The position numbers and the translations under genes were made by a program. 52,950 bases of DNA from Flavobacterium nitrogenifigens. GTDB lineage: Bacteria; Bacteroidota; Bacteroidia; Flavobacteriales; Flavobacteriaceae. The number at the start of each line of letters is the position of its first letter. Position 1 is the first letter of the stretch. Location: NCBI RefSeq assembly GCF_003254565.1, contig NZ_QJRI01000158.1, forward strand, positions 1 through 52,950, written 5' to 3'. The notes beneath the pieces were generated by a model. The model was not told the DNA's origin and did no database searches. It saw only the letters and a program-made list of their open reading frames with translations. Below, one piece after another: positions 37,062-48,200 of this stretch.

Positions 37062-39695
37062 TCATAGCAAAAAGCGATAGGTCATTTTGAAAATAAATGT
37101 ATTCTGCGGTTGTTTGCCTAAAATTTGTGTGTCCAGATTAACAAATAAATCGTCCATAGGATTTCCCGAACCATTTGTTCCTTGCGACCAAACCAAATAA
37201 ATTTCTGAGCCTGGTATATATTCCCATCTTAAAACCAAATTGGAGCGGAACTGAACAAATGAAAAGTCAGGATTACGAAAGGAATAGTCTTTGGTCCCAT
37301 TTTGATTTTCGTCAACATTATAAATATTTGTTGCACTATCAAATGAAATCTGCTTTTGATTGTATGTTACAACTCTATCTGCAAAATAGGCTGCACGGGG
37401 GTTGGTAACGTAATTAAAATCTGAATATTTTCCAGTTGACACAAATGGCTGTCCATAATACTGAATAGTAAAATTGGGATTTATGCTATAATTGAGCCGC
37501 AATGAAGCGCTTAATGTCTGCTGTTCCAAATGCGAAGTTATATATCGAATTCCGTTTTCATAATTTGATTGCGTTACATATTGTGTTTTACTCTGATTAA
37601 CATTGAAATTTGGATTCAAAGTAATCGACAACGCATTTGTTGGCTGATACGTCACACTAGGATCTATTGCCTTATACGAGAAAGAATTGTTTTTTCCTTG
37701 GGCGAAAAACACTCCAGCTTGAAAACGAAGCTTTTTTCGCGGATCCGAACCAAAAGTATTATAGCTTACAAATTCTTCTGAAAATCTAAATTTTGGCCCG
37801 CCCTGCAAATAGGCATTATTATAGATTCTAGGTTTATAAGAAAAACCGATATTCGCCCACCAATAGTTCTTAAATTCTGATTTCCCCAAAAGATCATAAT
37901 AAGTCCGATTGTGAAAACCTCCAAAATCGTAGGTTACAAAAGGTTCTAAACGCACCATTCCGCTTCTGAAAATCCCAAAAGGTTTTAAAGATTGATAGCT
38001 TACATAGAAAGTCTGCTTGATTTCATCCGCCTGACGCAGAAAGCCAATGTCATTGAGCTCCAATTCCGGCGAACGCCAGGTTAGTGTCGCATTATATCGC
38101 CAGTGTCCCTCAGCTGCTTTTCCTGCTTCAATCTTTCCTCCCGTCCCCGTAAGTGACGTTCTGCTTTCATCAACAGAAACATAATCAGCATCTGCTCTTT
38201 GAAACAAATGTGAAATTTCTTTCTGCGTGTTCGTAATCGATTCTCTTGAACCTAAGACATGACTTAAAATTACATTTCCACCTATAAAATATTTCCGATT
38301 TTTCCAATTGTGCTTGAAATCCAATCCGCCGGTATATGCTGCTTTTCGCAAAAGTAGAAATTGCGGTTCATCTGTATTTCTGTTGGTTGCCGTTAAGATT
38401 GCTCCCAGAAAACTATTTCGGTCATTAAAATCTTTTTGAACACGGCCTACAAAATAATTGGTAAGCGGTTCTACATGAACTTCTTGTCGTTCTTGACCGT
38501 TATCGATTTTGACATATTCGTCTGCCGTAACGCTTTCCATAATTCCTAATGACCAACCATTTTTTGTTTTCCCGCTAAATTTTGCGGCACCCAAAATGGT
38601 TGTATTTTGAGGACGTTTGATAAAATCTTCTTTTTGAGTTGTAATTATCCCTTGCGGACTTCGACCGATACGTCTGGAATAAAAAAGATTGTCTTCATTG
38701 TTTCCAAAATTGCAATCGAAAATGTTTTTGTTTTCGATAAAAAAAGGACGTCTCTCTTGAAGAAATATCTGAAATCCATCCAAAGCAATTACAGCAGGAT
38801 CGGCCTCAACCTGACCAAAATCAGGGTTTATAGTCAAATCCAGCGTCAAATCATTTGTAACTCCAATTTTAGCATCAAGTCCCGCATTTAATGTGAGATC
38901 TTCCCCGTCTCTAAATGGATTTCCGTTTTCTTGTTCATATGTATCAAGCTGCGTTAAAAAGTAAGGCTGAATTTCCAATTGTTTTTGGGGTTTAAGATTG
39001 GCTAAACCCTCTAAATTTCCAAATTCACTTACCCAGCCCGGCGCATCAGCCGGGATACGTTGCCAAACCGATCGCTCCTGTTTTCGAAAATACCTGCGCG
39101 TAGCTTGAAAACCCCAAATTTGATCTTTGCCCGCACTGAATTTTAACTGACTGAGCGGAATTTTCATTTCAGCAGTCCAGCCTTCTGAGTCAATATTTGT
39201 TTTTACATACCAAATCGGATTCCAGCTTGCATCCCAGTTATTCCCATTATCTGCAATAAATTCATCGCTTTTAACTCCCGATGCCGAAATAGTAAACGAA
39301 AATCCAGTACGCTTGTCGTGATAACTATCAATATTCACTTCGACAAAATCGCCGTCAAAACCATCTCGTCTTGACAAACGTTTTACAATTTTTTCGGGCT
39401 CTTTATCATAACACTTGAAAGCAACATATAAAAATTTAGCATCGTAAAGAATTTTAAACTTAGTCTGCTCTGTTGGAGCTGTATTTTCATCGGGAAGATT
39501 CTCTATAAAATCGGTTTGCCAATCTACGATATCCCAGCTTGAATCGGTTAAAATTCCATCAATTATTGGAGCTTTATTATTTTCTAATGATTTTGTGGTA
39601 TAACTTCTTTTTTCAATTTTAGACTGTTCCTGTGCTAAACAATATTGAATTGAAAAGAAGACTGTCAGCAAAATCTTTATTCGCTGTAAAGCCAT
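37062..39695 (-). CDS. DUF5916-type outer-membrane protein with N-terminal CBM9-like domain
   Basis: 877 residues with a signal peptide ending near CLAQ. An N-terminal family-9 carbohydrate-binding-like domain (about 40-210) has APIIDGILTDSSWDIVDWQTDF, FKILYDAKFLYVAFKCYD and LSRRDGFDGDFVEVNIDSYHDKRTGF. A DUF5916 domain follows with the SQLKFSAGKDQIWGFQATRRYFRKQERSVW section, the GLDAKIGVTNDLTLDLTINPDFGQVEADPA block and QERRPFFIEN. The remainder reads as a long beta-barrel ending LVLRWEYIPGSEIYLVWSQGT and FIFKMTYRFLL (terminal aromatic strand). It is probably an outer-membrane protein tied to sugar or peptide handling, but its function is not established. The gene starts 23 bp after the amylase. 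A decayed second copy lies at 22680-23710. Confidence 0.85.
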   Translation of the reverse strand: MALQRIKILLTVFFSIQYCLAQEQSKIEKRSYTTKSLENNKAPIIDGILTDSSWDIVDWQTDFIENLPDENTAPTEQTKFKILYDAKFLYVAFKCYDKEPEKIVKRLSRRDGFDGDFVEVNIDSYHDKRTGFSFTISASGVKSDEFIADNGNNWDASWNPIWYVKTNIDSEGWTAEMKIPLSQLKFSAGKDQIWGFQATRRYFRKQERSVWQRIPADAPGWVSEFGNLEGLANLKPQKQLEIQPYFLTQLDTYEQENGNPFRDGEDLTLNAGLDAKIGVTNDLTLDLTINPDFGQVEADPAVIALDGFQIFLQERRPFFIENKNIFDCNFGNNEDNLFYSRRIGRSPQGIITTQKEDFIKRPQNTTILGAAKFSGKTKNGWSLGIMESVTADEYVKIDNGQERQEVHVEPLTNYFVGRVQKDFNDRNSFLGAILTATNRNTDEPQFLLLRKAAYTGGLDFKHNWKNRKYFIGGNVILSHVLGSRESITNTQKEISHLFQRADADYVSVDESRTSLTGTGGKIEAGKAAEGHWRYNATLTWRSPELELNDIGFLRQADEIKQTFYVSYQSLKPFGIFRSGMVRLEPFVTYDFGGFHNRTYYDLLGKSEFKNYWWANIGFSYKPRIYNNAYLQGGPKFRFSEEFVSYNTFGSDPRKKLRFQAGVFFAQGKNNSFSYKAIDPSVTYQPTNALSITLNPNFNVNQSKTQYVTQSNYENGIRYITSHLEQQTLSASLRLNYSINPNFTIQYYGQPFVSTGKYSDFNYVTNPRAAYFADRVVTYNQKQISFDSATNIYNVDENQNGTKDYSFRNPDFSFVQFRSNLVLRWEYIPGSEIYLVWSQGTNGSGNPMDDLFVNLDTQILGKQPQNTFIFKMTYRFLL

Positions 39696-39718
39696 ATTGG
39701 TTATTTTTGCCGATTTTT

Positions 39719-41572
39719 TTATTTACTTAATTCCAGAACCCACATTTTTGTTGCTGGAATAACTGTTTTTTGAGAAGTCGAAATTTTTTCTTCTGTAATA
39801 ACATTTTTAGCAGAAGCAAAACCGGCTGTCCTTTCATTGTATTTTTGAAAATCAATTTCTTTTTCAGAATTGCTTGTATTCATCACACACATTATTGTTT
39901 GGCTGTCATCATATCTAAAATAAACATATAAGCCATCTACAGGCGTATAGTGCATCATTTTTCCCGTTTTGATTGCTGATGCATTTTTTCTAAAATTAGC
40001 CAGCTTGCGAACCAATTCCTGTGTCGATTTTTCGTCATCAGTCATTCCTTTTCCTGTAAAAGCATTTTTCTCATCTTCTTTCCATCCTCCTGGAAAATCA
40101 GCTCTTAGTAAGCCATCTGGATTTTTAAATCCCTTCATCAAAACTTCAGAACCATAATATAGCTGTGGAATTCCTCTGCAGGTCAGCAGCCACTGAAACC
40201 CAATTTTTTGCTTTTCTGCATTTTCTCCCATTAATGAAAAAAATCGAGCCTCGTCATGATTGTCCAAAAGCAATACTTTCTGCATTGGATTTTTACTCAA
40301 AAAATCACTGCTCAAAGTATAATACAATTGATTGACTCCGCCTTTCCACCCAAAAGGTTCTGTCAAAGCTGGAATGATTCCGTAATACAGACTCTGAAAA
40401 TCTACAACTGAAGGCAAATTGCTTTTGAACGGTGTATCTATATTATTCTGCTCAAAATAAGCCTGATTTGCTACCCCGTGCACCATGATTTCGCCAAAAA
40501 TGGAAATCTTAGGAAACTCATCCATTATAGCTTTGTTGCAGCGGTTGGCAAAATTCAGGTCATTATAGGTATAAGTATCAAGGCGAACTCCATCAATACC
40601 AAACTTTTCAATATGCCAAATGCAATTTTGGATAATGAAATTGGCCATAAACGGATTATCTTGATTAATGTCTGGCATTATTTTATCAAACCAGCCATCG
40701 CTCATTTTCTTTTTGTCAGATTTTGTTCCGTAAGGATCAAAAAGCGGGATTTCTCTATAATTGGTTTGAGTATATTCTGGCCAGCGGTGAACCCAGTCAT
40801 TTGCAGGAGGATCTAATTCTAGAAAATGAAACGATCCGATGTGATTATAAACTGCATCAAAAATAAGCTTCATTCCTCTTGAGTGAAGCTGATTGCTCAA
40901 TTTTTCATACATCGCATCTCCTCCATATCTTCGATCAATTTTGTAATGATTTGTAATTGCGTAACCATGCTCAGTTCTTTTCTCCATATCATTTTCCATA
41001 ACCGGAGTAAACCACAATGCTGTAACTCCAAGCCCCTGAATATAGTCCAGATTATTAATCACACCTTGCAAATCTCCTCCATGACGATCATACATTTCTT
41101 TTCGATTAAGGGACTGGTCACGCATTCCTTTGATTTTATCATTGGCAGTATCTCCATTACTAAAGCGATCAACCATAATCAATTCGATAAAGTCGCTGGA
41201 AGTCACTCCCTGAGCATATTGTATTCCGTTACCAGCTCTTCGGTTGTAAATAGGCCATTTTATTTTCTGTTTCCCAGATTTTTGATTCAATTCAATAATT
41301 ACATCACCAGCAGCAGTTTCGGGTGAAATAGTAATATCTACCGCAATGTATTTTGAATTTGGAAAGGAATAAGTTTTGTTTATCGCTATTCCCGGATAAT
41401 TGATGTTGATTTTATCTGTAGTAAAAGAGTCATCAGTACTTCGAATTAATAATTGAATGGAATTGGTCTTCATTCCTACCCACCAATTTGTTGGATAAAC
41501 TTCTGTATTTTTAGCATTAATTGCTAAAGAAAAGCAGCATAGCAACATTAAAATAAAAGAGGTATTCTTCAT
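39719..41572 (-). CDS. GH13 alpha-amylase / neopullulanase-type enzyme, SusA-like
   Basis: The ATG at 41572 gives MKNTSFILMLLCCFSLAINAK, a signal peptide, and 617 residues. An upstream in-frame start would add 19 residues and hide it. An N-terminal cyclomaltodextrinase-type beta domain (about 22-112) precedes the GH13 barrel. Conserved regions are present: DAVYNH (239-244), GVRLDTY with nucleophile D332, IFGEI with acid/base E361, and LLLDNHDEAR with D440. The fold and length match periplasmic SusA-type neopullulanases, which cut maltodextrins and pullulan. It is the first gene of a three-gene minus-strand operon with the DUF5916-type and Tiki/ChaN-like genes. A probable LytTR site lies 66 bp upstream, so its control may be separate from SusR. 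Confidence 0.94.
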   Translation of the reverse strand: MKNTSFILMLLCCFSLAINAKNTEVYPTNWWVGMKTNSIQLLIRSTDDSFTTDKININYPGIAINKTYSFPNSKYIAVDITISPETAAGDVIIELNQKSGKQKIKWPIYNRRAGNGIQYAQGVTSSDFIELIMVDRFSNGDTANDKIKGMRDQSLNRKEMYDRHGGDLQGVINNLDYIQGLGVTALWFTPVMENDMEKRTEHGYAITNHYKIDRRYGGDAMYEKLSNQLHSRGMKLIFDAVYNHIGSFHFLELDPPANDWVHRWPEYTQTNYREIPLFDPYGTKSDKKKMSDGWFDKIMPDINQDNPFMANFIIQNCIWHIEKFGIDGVRLDTYTYNDLNFANRCNKAIMDEFPKISIFGEIMVHGVANQAYFEQNNIDTPFKSNLPSVVDFQSLYYGIIPALTEPFGWKGGVNQLYYTLSSDFLSKNPMQKVLLLDNHDEARFFSLMGENAEKQKIGFQWLLTCRGIPQLYYGSEVLMKGFKNPDGLLRADFPGGWKEDEKNAFTGKGMTDDEKSTQELVRKLANFRKNASAIKTGKMMHYTPVDGLYVYFRYDDSQTIMCVMNTSNSEKEIDFQKYNERTAGFASAKNVITEEKISTSQKTVIPATKMWVLELSK

Positions 41573-41637
41573 AATATTTTTTTTAAAGTTAGAATAGTCG
41601 GCGAAGATATTATGCTTTTTAGCAATCAAAAAGGCAA

Positions 41638-41674
41638 TTATTTAAACAGCATGATTTGTGTTGCAGACAGCAAT
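41638..41674 (-). promoter_or_regulatory. Putative LytTR operator (copy 2), upstream of the amylase operon
   Basis: On the minus strand it reads TTGCTGTCT, a 12-bp spacer, then ATGCTGTTT, in a 37-bp block matching 21077-21113 at all but four positions. The T/C change at the fourth base occurs in both half-sites together (TTGT/ATGT in copy 1, TTGC/ATGC here), which supports a paired direct-repeat site. It lies 66-102 bp before the amylase ATG. Confidence 0.6.
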
Positions 41675-42800
41675 CCAGAATCAATTATGCCATTTACAGA
41701 AGAAAACTGTTTTCTGGCTCAGTCCAGTTTTTATTTTAAAACAAAAACATTAACTTTAAAATAAATGACAAGTTAAAACCAGCTTACTTATATCAAGAGG
41801 ATGTTCGAGAATATTTTATATAAGCCGAATTCATAGAGAATCTTTGCACATTTAGAGTATAATTATACAGTGCGCAATTTGAAAATATTTTTTTTTCAAT
41901 AAACATGTAAAGCTGCATGTCCCAAAGAAATAAACAACAAAAATTTTTGTCTTTGCCCTATATTATATTTCTATAAACTGCAGCATTGATGCTGCATTCA
42001 AATATGGTCAAAGCCATTACGGCTTCATGACGGAGTGATGTTTCTATTGCTTCAAATCAGGTTTTTCGCATCGAAAGGATTGATATTGTTATTTCTAAAT
42101 AACTGATATGCAAAATGCTGCAATACACAATTCATTTTGGATCTTGTAGCAAAACAGACGATTGCTTTAACTGATTAAATGCGAATTATCTCAAAAGACA
42201 AATGCATATATTAGACCTTATCACTTTTAACTACATTGTTAGTTTTGGCTACAATAAAACTATTTTTGGATACATTTAGCGGTATAAGAATCCACTTTTG
42301 TCCCTTGACATTTAAGGCTGCGGCACCTGAGATAATGTAGGGTGCCCAATGGAATGCTATTTGCGAGTGTTTATGTTTACTTTTTTAGCCATCAGATGCC
42401 TGAGGTTCATAAATATGATAGGCTGCCGGCTTCTGCAATAGAGTTTTTATTTTAGATGCAGTAATTTATGGACTTCTTTTAGAATAATAAGACCGGCGTC
42501 TCATTTCCCATTGTCAGCCGTTTATTTTCTCCTTATGATACCGGTTGAGCCATTTTTCCATCCCGAGCAGCAGCGAACCGGTGAAGCAATCCGGGCTAAA
42601 TTCATTTTTTATGTTTCGGCTTTTAGTTTTTAAATACTAATTTCTTAGCCGTTGAGAAAACTTTTATCTTTAATCCTTGTTCCTACAGGGTACAGGCGAG
42701 GCGACCAGGTAGATCATCCCAGATACTGCGCTGATTTTCTATTAAACCAATTGCAAAAATCCGCTGCAGCGGCTGCAAGAAGTGCTTTCCTGCGAGCAGT
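41675..42800. other. 1.1 kb intergenic region with no gene seen
   Basis: AT-rich and without coding character on either strand. It contains short hairpins without T tails (GCAGCATTGATGCTGC near 41981, AAGCCATTACGGCTT near 42010). A degenerate copy of the dispersed repeat lies near 42556-42600. The first part is probably the amylase operon promoter region. Confidence 0.5.
42556..42600. repeat. Dispersed intergenic repeat, copy C (short)
   Basis: It contains CCCGAGCAGCAGCGAACCGG, then TGAAGCAATCCGGGCT. The core GCGAAC-GG-GAAGCAATC is shared with copies A and B. Confidence 0.5.
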
Positions 42801-43229
42801 TTAGTTGTCAGCTGCTTTTTTTTTATTTCTTTTTGCCGCATTGAGTTCGATATAACTAAGTCCGCAGATAATTACTATTTCAATCAAAAAATAGGCCGTC
42901 CCAATTATTGTCAGCAAATGGCAGTATTTAATCAGCAGTCCGATTGCCAGCACGCAATAAAGCAGGTTTGCAAAGCCGATAAGGCTTATGAAAAGTGCCC
43001 AGCGTCTTTTTAAAAACAAAAAACAGGCACTCGAATAAAAACAGAAACAAACTGCTATTACCGCAAGGTAAGCCAATGCAGTTTTTGGAATTCCAAAATA
43101 TTCATTAAAGTGCCGCATTATTGTAAACAGGAAAAATGCTGTCAAAACTGCCCCTAAAGAGTCAATAAGGAAAAGTTTCCTTGGGTTCTCTGCCAAATGG
43201 CTTATTAGATTGTTTAGTATTTTATTCAC
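42801..43229 (-). CDS. Small four-helix membrane protein of unknown function
   Basis: 142 residues beginning with GTG; no in-frame ATG lies nearby upstream. After a short amphipathic N-terminus (MNKILNNLISHLAENPRK) there are four predicted membrane segments at about 20-38, 48-72, 76-101 and 104-126, and a basic C-terminal tail (AAKRNKKKAADN). No family motif was recognised. The start codon lies only 8 bp from a (TTG)13 tract that occupies its promoter or leader region, so expression may vary with tract length. No partner gene is close by. Confidence 0.75.
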   Translation of the reverse strand: MNKILNNLISHLAENPRKLFLIDSLGAVLTAFFLFTIMRHFNEYFGIPKTALAYLAVIAVCFCFYSSACFLFLKRRWALFISLIGFANLLYCVLAIGLLIKYCHLLTIIGTAYFLIEIVIICGLSYIELNAAKRNKKKAADN

Positions 43230-43235
43230 TTGAAA

Positions 43236-43277
<42 letters not shown>

Positions 43278-43309
43278 CTGGCTCTTTAGATTGTGTATTA
43301 TATTGTTTT

Positions 43310-43405
43310 TCGGAAGCTTTTTCCCGCTATGCGTTTTACCCGATCGAAAGCGAACTGGCGAAGCAATCGGGGCTAGTAGGGCAGGACATCAATGTTTTTG
43401 CGCTT
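43310..43405. repeat. Dispersed intergenic repeat, copy B
   Basis: AAGCTTTTTCCCGCTATGCG, then CGATCGAAAGCGAACTGGCG, then AAGCAATCGGGGCTAG and a trailing TTTTTGCGCT. It matches copy A (35640-35750) in the same order with internal length differences. Elements with AGCTTTTTCCCGCT and AATCGGGGCTA ends are common between genes of Flavobacterium. Confidence 0.65.
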
Positions 43406-43589
43406 TAATCCAAGTATACGCTGTCGGTCTAATTTTTAATTCAAACAATGTTCCAATACGGCATCCGCTGTAAGCGCTCTTTCATGGATATCTGCAATTC
43501 TGCCCGGATGGATTGCTCCATATTGCCGGATTCTGTCCCGATTGGCCGCAAAGCAGCCTTTTGACCGGCCGGACTTTAGATGATGACGG

Positions 43590-43877
43590 CTATTGGTCTG
43601 TCTGCGGGCTGCTGTTCTGCTGGGTGATATTTTCTTCCCCTATCGGATTCTCTTCTGTTGCAGCCGGCTGCTGCTGCGCTTTTTTCATTAGAAGATAGAA
43701 ATCCCTCAGGTGCCAGAAGGCGGGGCATCTCTCCACAGGGCCGCTGAAGTTTCTGATGGTGGAATAGCAGCTCCTTAGAAACACCTGGGTATCTGTGATA
43801 TTGGCCCAAGGAGTCAATCTTACTTCCTTGGGCGGGGGATTATGCTCAAAATAGCGTTTTATCTCTTCATGGTTCAT
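43590..43877 (-). CDS. DUF6965-like small protein
   Basis: 95 residues starting ATG. The N-terminal 70 residues resemble the small DUF6965 family of Bacteroidota: EEIKRYFEHNPPPKEVRLTPWANITDTQVFLRSCYSTIRNF, then PAFWHLRDFYLLMKK. The last 25 residues are a Gln/Pro/Glu-rich low-complexity tail that the family does not need. These proteins are cytoplasmic and of unknown function, often found near mobile or plasmid-like regions. It stands alone here between repeats. The family call rests on remembered sequence pattern and should be treated as tentative. Confidence 0.65.
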   Translation of the reverse strand: MNHEEIKRYFEHNPPPKEVRLTPWANITDTQVFLRSCYSTIRNFSGPVERCPAFWHLRDFYLLMKKAQQQPAATEENPIGEENITQQNSSPQTDQ

Positions 43878-44006
43878 AGGGCAAAATTAGGCAAAAATCC
43901 CTGTCCTGTCAAGGGATGCGGGGGAACGTCTCGGGATTTTTTGGGGTATTACTGCGCATTTTTTCAAGGGGTCTGACACTCACTGGACTGGCTGGCTGTC
44001 TGTTTA

Positions 44007-44039
<33 letters not shown>

Positions 44040-44059
44040 AAAGTTTTTTTTAATTGCGA

Positions 44060-44239
<180 letters not shown>

Positions 44240-44803
44240 ATAATTCGAACTGTGATGTAAATATAAATGAGCTTTTCACAGCCAGACGGTATTTTCCTTT
44301 ACGTTCTTTAATTTCAAAAACTACGATTTAAATTCTCCTAATTTTTCTTCACGCAGTATTGTCTAACAAAAATCTCTTTTCGGAAATAGTAAAAGCTTCT
44401 TTATAGGCAAACATAATAGAATAATCTCTTTCTTAGTTTGAGACTTTTTTTTTAGATAAAATTTCATTCCTTTTGAATTTATTTCAAAACCGCCGATACT
44501 TATATCATATGGGGTAAAACTATATTCCGAAAATGCATAGTTACAATCTTGTTTAATGATTTCCAAAATATGTCTCTCTCCAAAATTTTATCAGTTTACT
44601 TGTTATTTGAGTGTTTAATACTGTTAAGTTTCTATTTAATTAGCAGAATAGTTAGGTTAAACAGCTTTTATAAAACATTATTAAGAATAAATAAAAATAA
44701 TTTATTTTTTGTAATACTAATTCTTAATTACAATTTATATTTGCTGTCGGAAATATAGATATTACTTTTTTAAACCAAGATTAAATAATTTATTGACGAG
44801 ATT
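44240..44803. other. AT-rich leader of the second Rhs locus
   Basis: It carries one uncertain minus-strand gene (44363-44566). An overlapping plus-strand frame (44570-44758), rich in hydrophobic residues, has no support and is probably chance. The promoter of the T9SS-protein/Rhs unit should lie in its last 150 bp. Confidence 0.45.
44363..44566 (-). CDS. Uncertain small protein or gene remnant
   Basis: 67 residues starting ATG. The first half reads like a folded soluble protein (CNYAFSEYSFTPYDISIGGF), and the second half is Lys-rich with a Cys at the end. It overlaps a plus-strand frame by a few bases. It may be the remains of an immunity or tip gene left beside the Rhs locus, or a chance frame. 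No family was recognised. Confidence 0.25.
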   Translation of the reverse strand: MEIIKQDCNYAFSEYSFTPYDISIGGFEINSKGMKFYLKKKSQTKKEIILLCLPIKKLLLFPKRDFC

Positions 44804-45259
44804 ATGAATATAAAATTACTATCACTTTTTTTTTGCGTACCGTTCTTTATCAATGCTCAAAAGTTAACTTTTAATTACGATGTTTCTGGTAATCAGTCTA
44901 TTCGTGAATTGTGTTTAGTCAATTGTACAAACACTAATAAATCTGCAAATCAAATACTAAAGGATATCGACACATTAGCTGACGATGACCTTCAAAAGTT
45001 TTCGCCCGAAGATGTCATATCCTATTATCCAAATCCGGTAAAAGAAGAATTATACTTAAAATGGCAGATCTTCGATCAAAAGTACGTGTCGGCAATTCAA
45101 ATTTATAATATAAACGGTCAAATTCTTGATTCCTATGTTAACATAAAAACAATAAACAATCAAAATTTATCTTTTAACAGGTATCCCACAGGGGTTTATA
45201 TTGTTATATTGATATATAGCAATGGAGATCAGGAAACAATCAAGATAATCAAGCAGTAA
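44804..45259 (+). CDS. Small T9SS-sorted secreted protein ahead of the second Rhs gene
   Basis: 151 residues with a signal peptide (MNIKLLSLFFCVPFFINAQ). A short middle region has a Cys pair (LCLVNCTN). The C-terminal 80 residues form a complete type A sorting domain: SYYPNPVKEELYLKW, IQIYNINGQILDSY, NRYPTGVYIVILIY and a final IKIIKQ. Such domains direct export by the type IX system. Almost nothing remains besides the signal, a linker of about 40 residues and the sorting domain, so the protein may act mainly as a sorting or adaptor module. Its stop is 6 bp before the Rhs start codon, so the two genes are almost certainly translated from one message. Confidence 0.88.
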   Translation: MNIKLLSLFFCVPFFINAQKLTFNYDVSGNQSIRELCLVNCTNTNKSANQILKDIDTLADDDLQKFSPEDVISYYPNPVKEELYLKWQIFDQKYVSAIQIYNINGQILDSYVNIKTINNQNLSFNRYPTGVYIVILIYSNGDQETIKIIKQ

Positions 45260-45265
45260 CCACTT

Positions 45266-48200
45266 ATGAAGAAAAAATACCTTTCACTTATACTTTTTAT
45301 ATTTACTATTATAATTTCAGCGCAAACACCTACAGGTTCCTCTACAGAGGCTGGCCTGACAGCTGGAAAGCTTTCCGTATCTCTAACAGGTGCTGCTAAT
45401 TACGCAGTTCCAATTAATCTTCCTCCAGGTATTAATGAAGTGGTCCCTCGAGTCAGTCTTGCTTACAATAGTCAGGGGGTAGAGGGTATGGCTGCAAATG
45501 GCTGGGATATTGCAGGAATATCTAAAATTAAAAGAATTTCAAAGACAAGATTTCACGATGGGAATGTAGAAAATTACAAATTAACGCCTCAAGACAGATT
45601 TGCATTAGATGGACAGCGTTTGATGCTCAAATCGGGTACCTATGGTACTCATAATTCAGTTTATGAGCTTGAAAAGTTTTCACAAGTAAAAATTACTATG
45701 CTTTACGGCATGATTGAACCTTGGGAAGAAATTCAGTATTACTTTATGGCAGAGTATCCTGATGGCTCAAAAGCGATGTATGGAAACAAGAGTGATGCAC
45801 AATCAGCATATGAATGGGCTATTGTTTCCTGGGAAAATGCCCAAGGAGTTAAAATTAATTATTCATATAATACGACAGGTGGTTATCTCTCCATAGCCAC
45901 TATAAGATATGGAAGCAGAGGGCTAACAGCGCATATTAATGAAGTTAGATTTACATATACTGCAAGCCAAAGGAAGAATGAAAACTATATTGCGAACGGA
46001 TATAAAATTATAAGAAACAATATTTTAAGTAAAATAGAAGTAATCAGTAATGGAACAGGCTATAGAAACTATTTTATTTCCTACACTACTGGGGATCGTA
46101 TTTCGAGTATTACTGAAAAAAATGGAGATAATTCAAAGAATTATAATCCTACAGTGTTTACTTATGAAAATACAACGGATAATATTACTTATGCTCCAAT
46201 TGGAGCCAGCTTAGATATTGGAAATATAACAGCGTCAAATGCCGCAGCAATATCAGGAGATTTTGATGACGATGGGAAGATGGACTGTATCATATATCCA
46301 AAAACGGGTAATGATAAAAATGCCAAGTATTGGTTGTTTAATGATATTACATCTGGAAATAATACAAGTTTAGGTTTATTACACAATGTAGGTGCCTTCG
46401 AAAAAATTTTTCCGACTACATGGTTGAGCTGGAATAATAAAATGATGCCTCAGGGGTGGACTATTGCAAAGAAAACAGCTACAGGATTCGATTTTACAGT
46501 TTGGAGCACTTCTATGTCTACAATAATACCACAATATACTAGAACTGTTAATTTTCCTACAACTCCAATAATTACAAAATGCTACACAAACTGCAATTCA
46601 GATATAGTTAATAAAATTTACCCTAAAAAGATTATTTCTGGTGATTTTAACGGTGATGGATTAACTGATGTTATCGCATTTGACTTGCCATTATCCCAAG
46701 GAGAATGTGTTTTGGATGATTATAGTCTTAGTATTTGTGAACTTAGATCTTCAAATTTGCTATCAAGAAAAGTTTATTTTATAGATTTGAAAAGAGACAA
46801 CACAAGTGATTATTTGAAATATGCTGGCGAATTATCGGCTAATATAACAGACGATTCTGATACAGATATAAAAGTCGCCGATTTTAATGGTGACGGAAAA
46901 TCTGATTTTTACATTTTTTATCGAGGGACACTTAGAGTTTATTCTCTTAATGAACAAAATAATATAGTTTTATTGTATGAAAACAGTGTTGCTGATAGTA
47001 CTTTAGAAGGACCTTTGTTATTTGGGGATTTTAATGGTGATGGAAAATCGGATTTTATGGGTATTCCTCCCACCGGCTCCACATGGTATAAATATACTTC
47101 AACAGGAATTTCTTACTTAAAAGAAACAAAAAACTATACGGGGATACAATTTCCGGCAGAAGCTGCTTTCACGGATGCTAAATTTATAACACTAAATTAC
47201 AACAATGATAAATTGACAGATCTGGCTTTAATTGTAAGTTCTTCTACAACAGCATCTAATGTGGCTGGAAGTGTAAATGTAAAGTGTTTTATCAATAATA
47301 ATGGTGACTTTACGACAAGTACTGGTTTTACAGTCTCTGCGAATACAGGCATTCAAAGTACATTAAGTTTTGGAGCACTGCCAATATTTGTTTCTCCTAC
47401 AGAAAGTAGTTCGCGAGATAATAATTTTGCTGTTTCAACTCTAGAATTAGCATTTATTAATAAAAACAAAGTACACTTTTTTAATTCTCAGAAAAATTAT
47501 CTGAAAGATAATTTGATCAAAACTGTTACGATAGGAAATGGAGTAACAGAGAGTGTCTCTTATACTCCTTTAAACTCTGCTTTTAAAAATAACTATAATT
47601 CGATTTATAATCCAAGTTCAGGTATTTCTAATTTTCCTAATATGGATATTACGATAAATTCGAATATATATCTGGTTTCAAAAGTCGAAAAGCAAAGTTC
47701 ATCTGTCTATAAAAAACGATTATTTGCATATTATGGAGCTGTTTCAAGTTTAGATCGAAGGGAGTTTATTGGTTTTCGTTCCGTTAGTCAATCGGACTGG
47801 CATGATGATTCATCGGTTATTTTTTCTACTGTTTATAATAACAATATTGACCTTAGAGCAGCAAATATCGAAAAATTTACAGTTCCTTATATGTATTATC
47901 CGTATGGATCGGCAAGTCCTTCAGATTTTACAACAAAACAATTAACCACATATGAAACTGCTGTTGATCCTCTGCGGGCAAATAAGGTTTATAAATTAAA
48001 AATTTTAAATTATAAAAACTTTAATTCTGTTACAGATATTAATAATGAAACTGCAGAAATCCAATATGATACCTACAACAATATAACATCATCTAAGACA
48101 TATACAAAAAAAGGAAGTGCATTAACTAAGACGATGACAATAACAAAAGGATATGATTTTGTTGCTTCTCCATATATTGTAGGTAGACCAAAAAATAAAA

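Noticed and set aside
41981..42024. Hairpins GCAGCATTGATGCTGC and AAGCCATTACGGCTT as terminators
   Set aside because: They have no T tail, and no gene ends nearby on either strand.
43513..43698. Plus-strand frame of 61 residues
   Set aside because: It is antisense to the DUF6965-like gene, whose family pattern is on the minus strand.
44570..44758. Hydrophobic plus-strand frame of about 62 residues before the second Rhs locus
   Set aside because: Very AT-rich DNA yields such Leu/Ile/Asn-rich frames by chance; no motif or coupling supports it.
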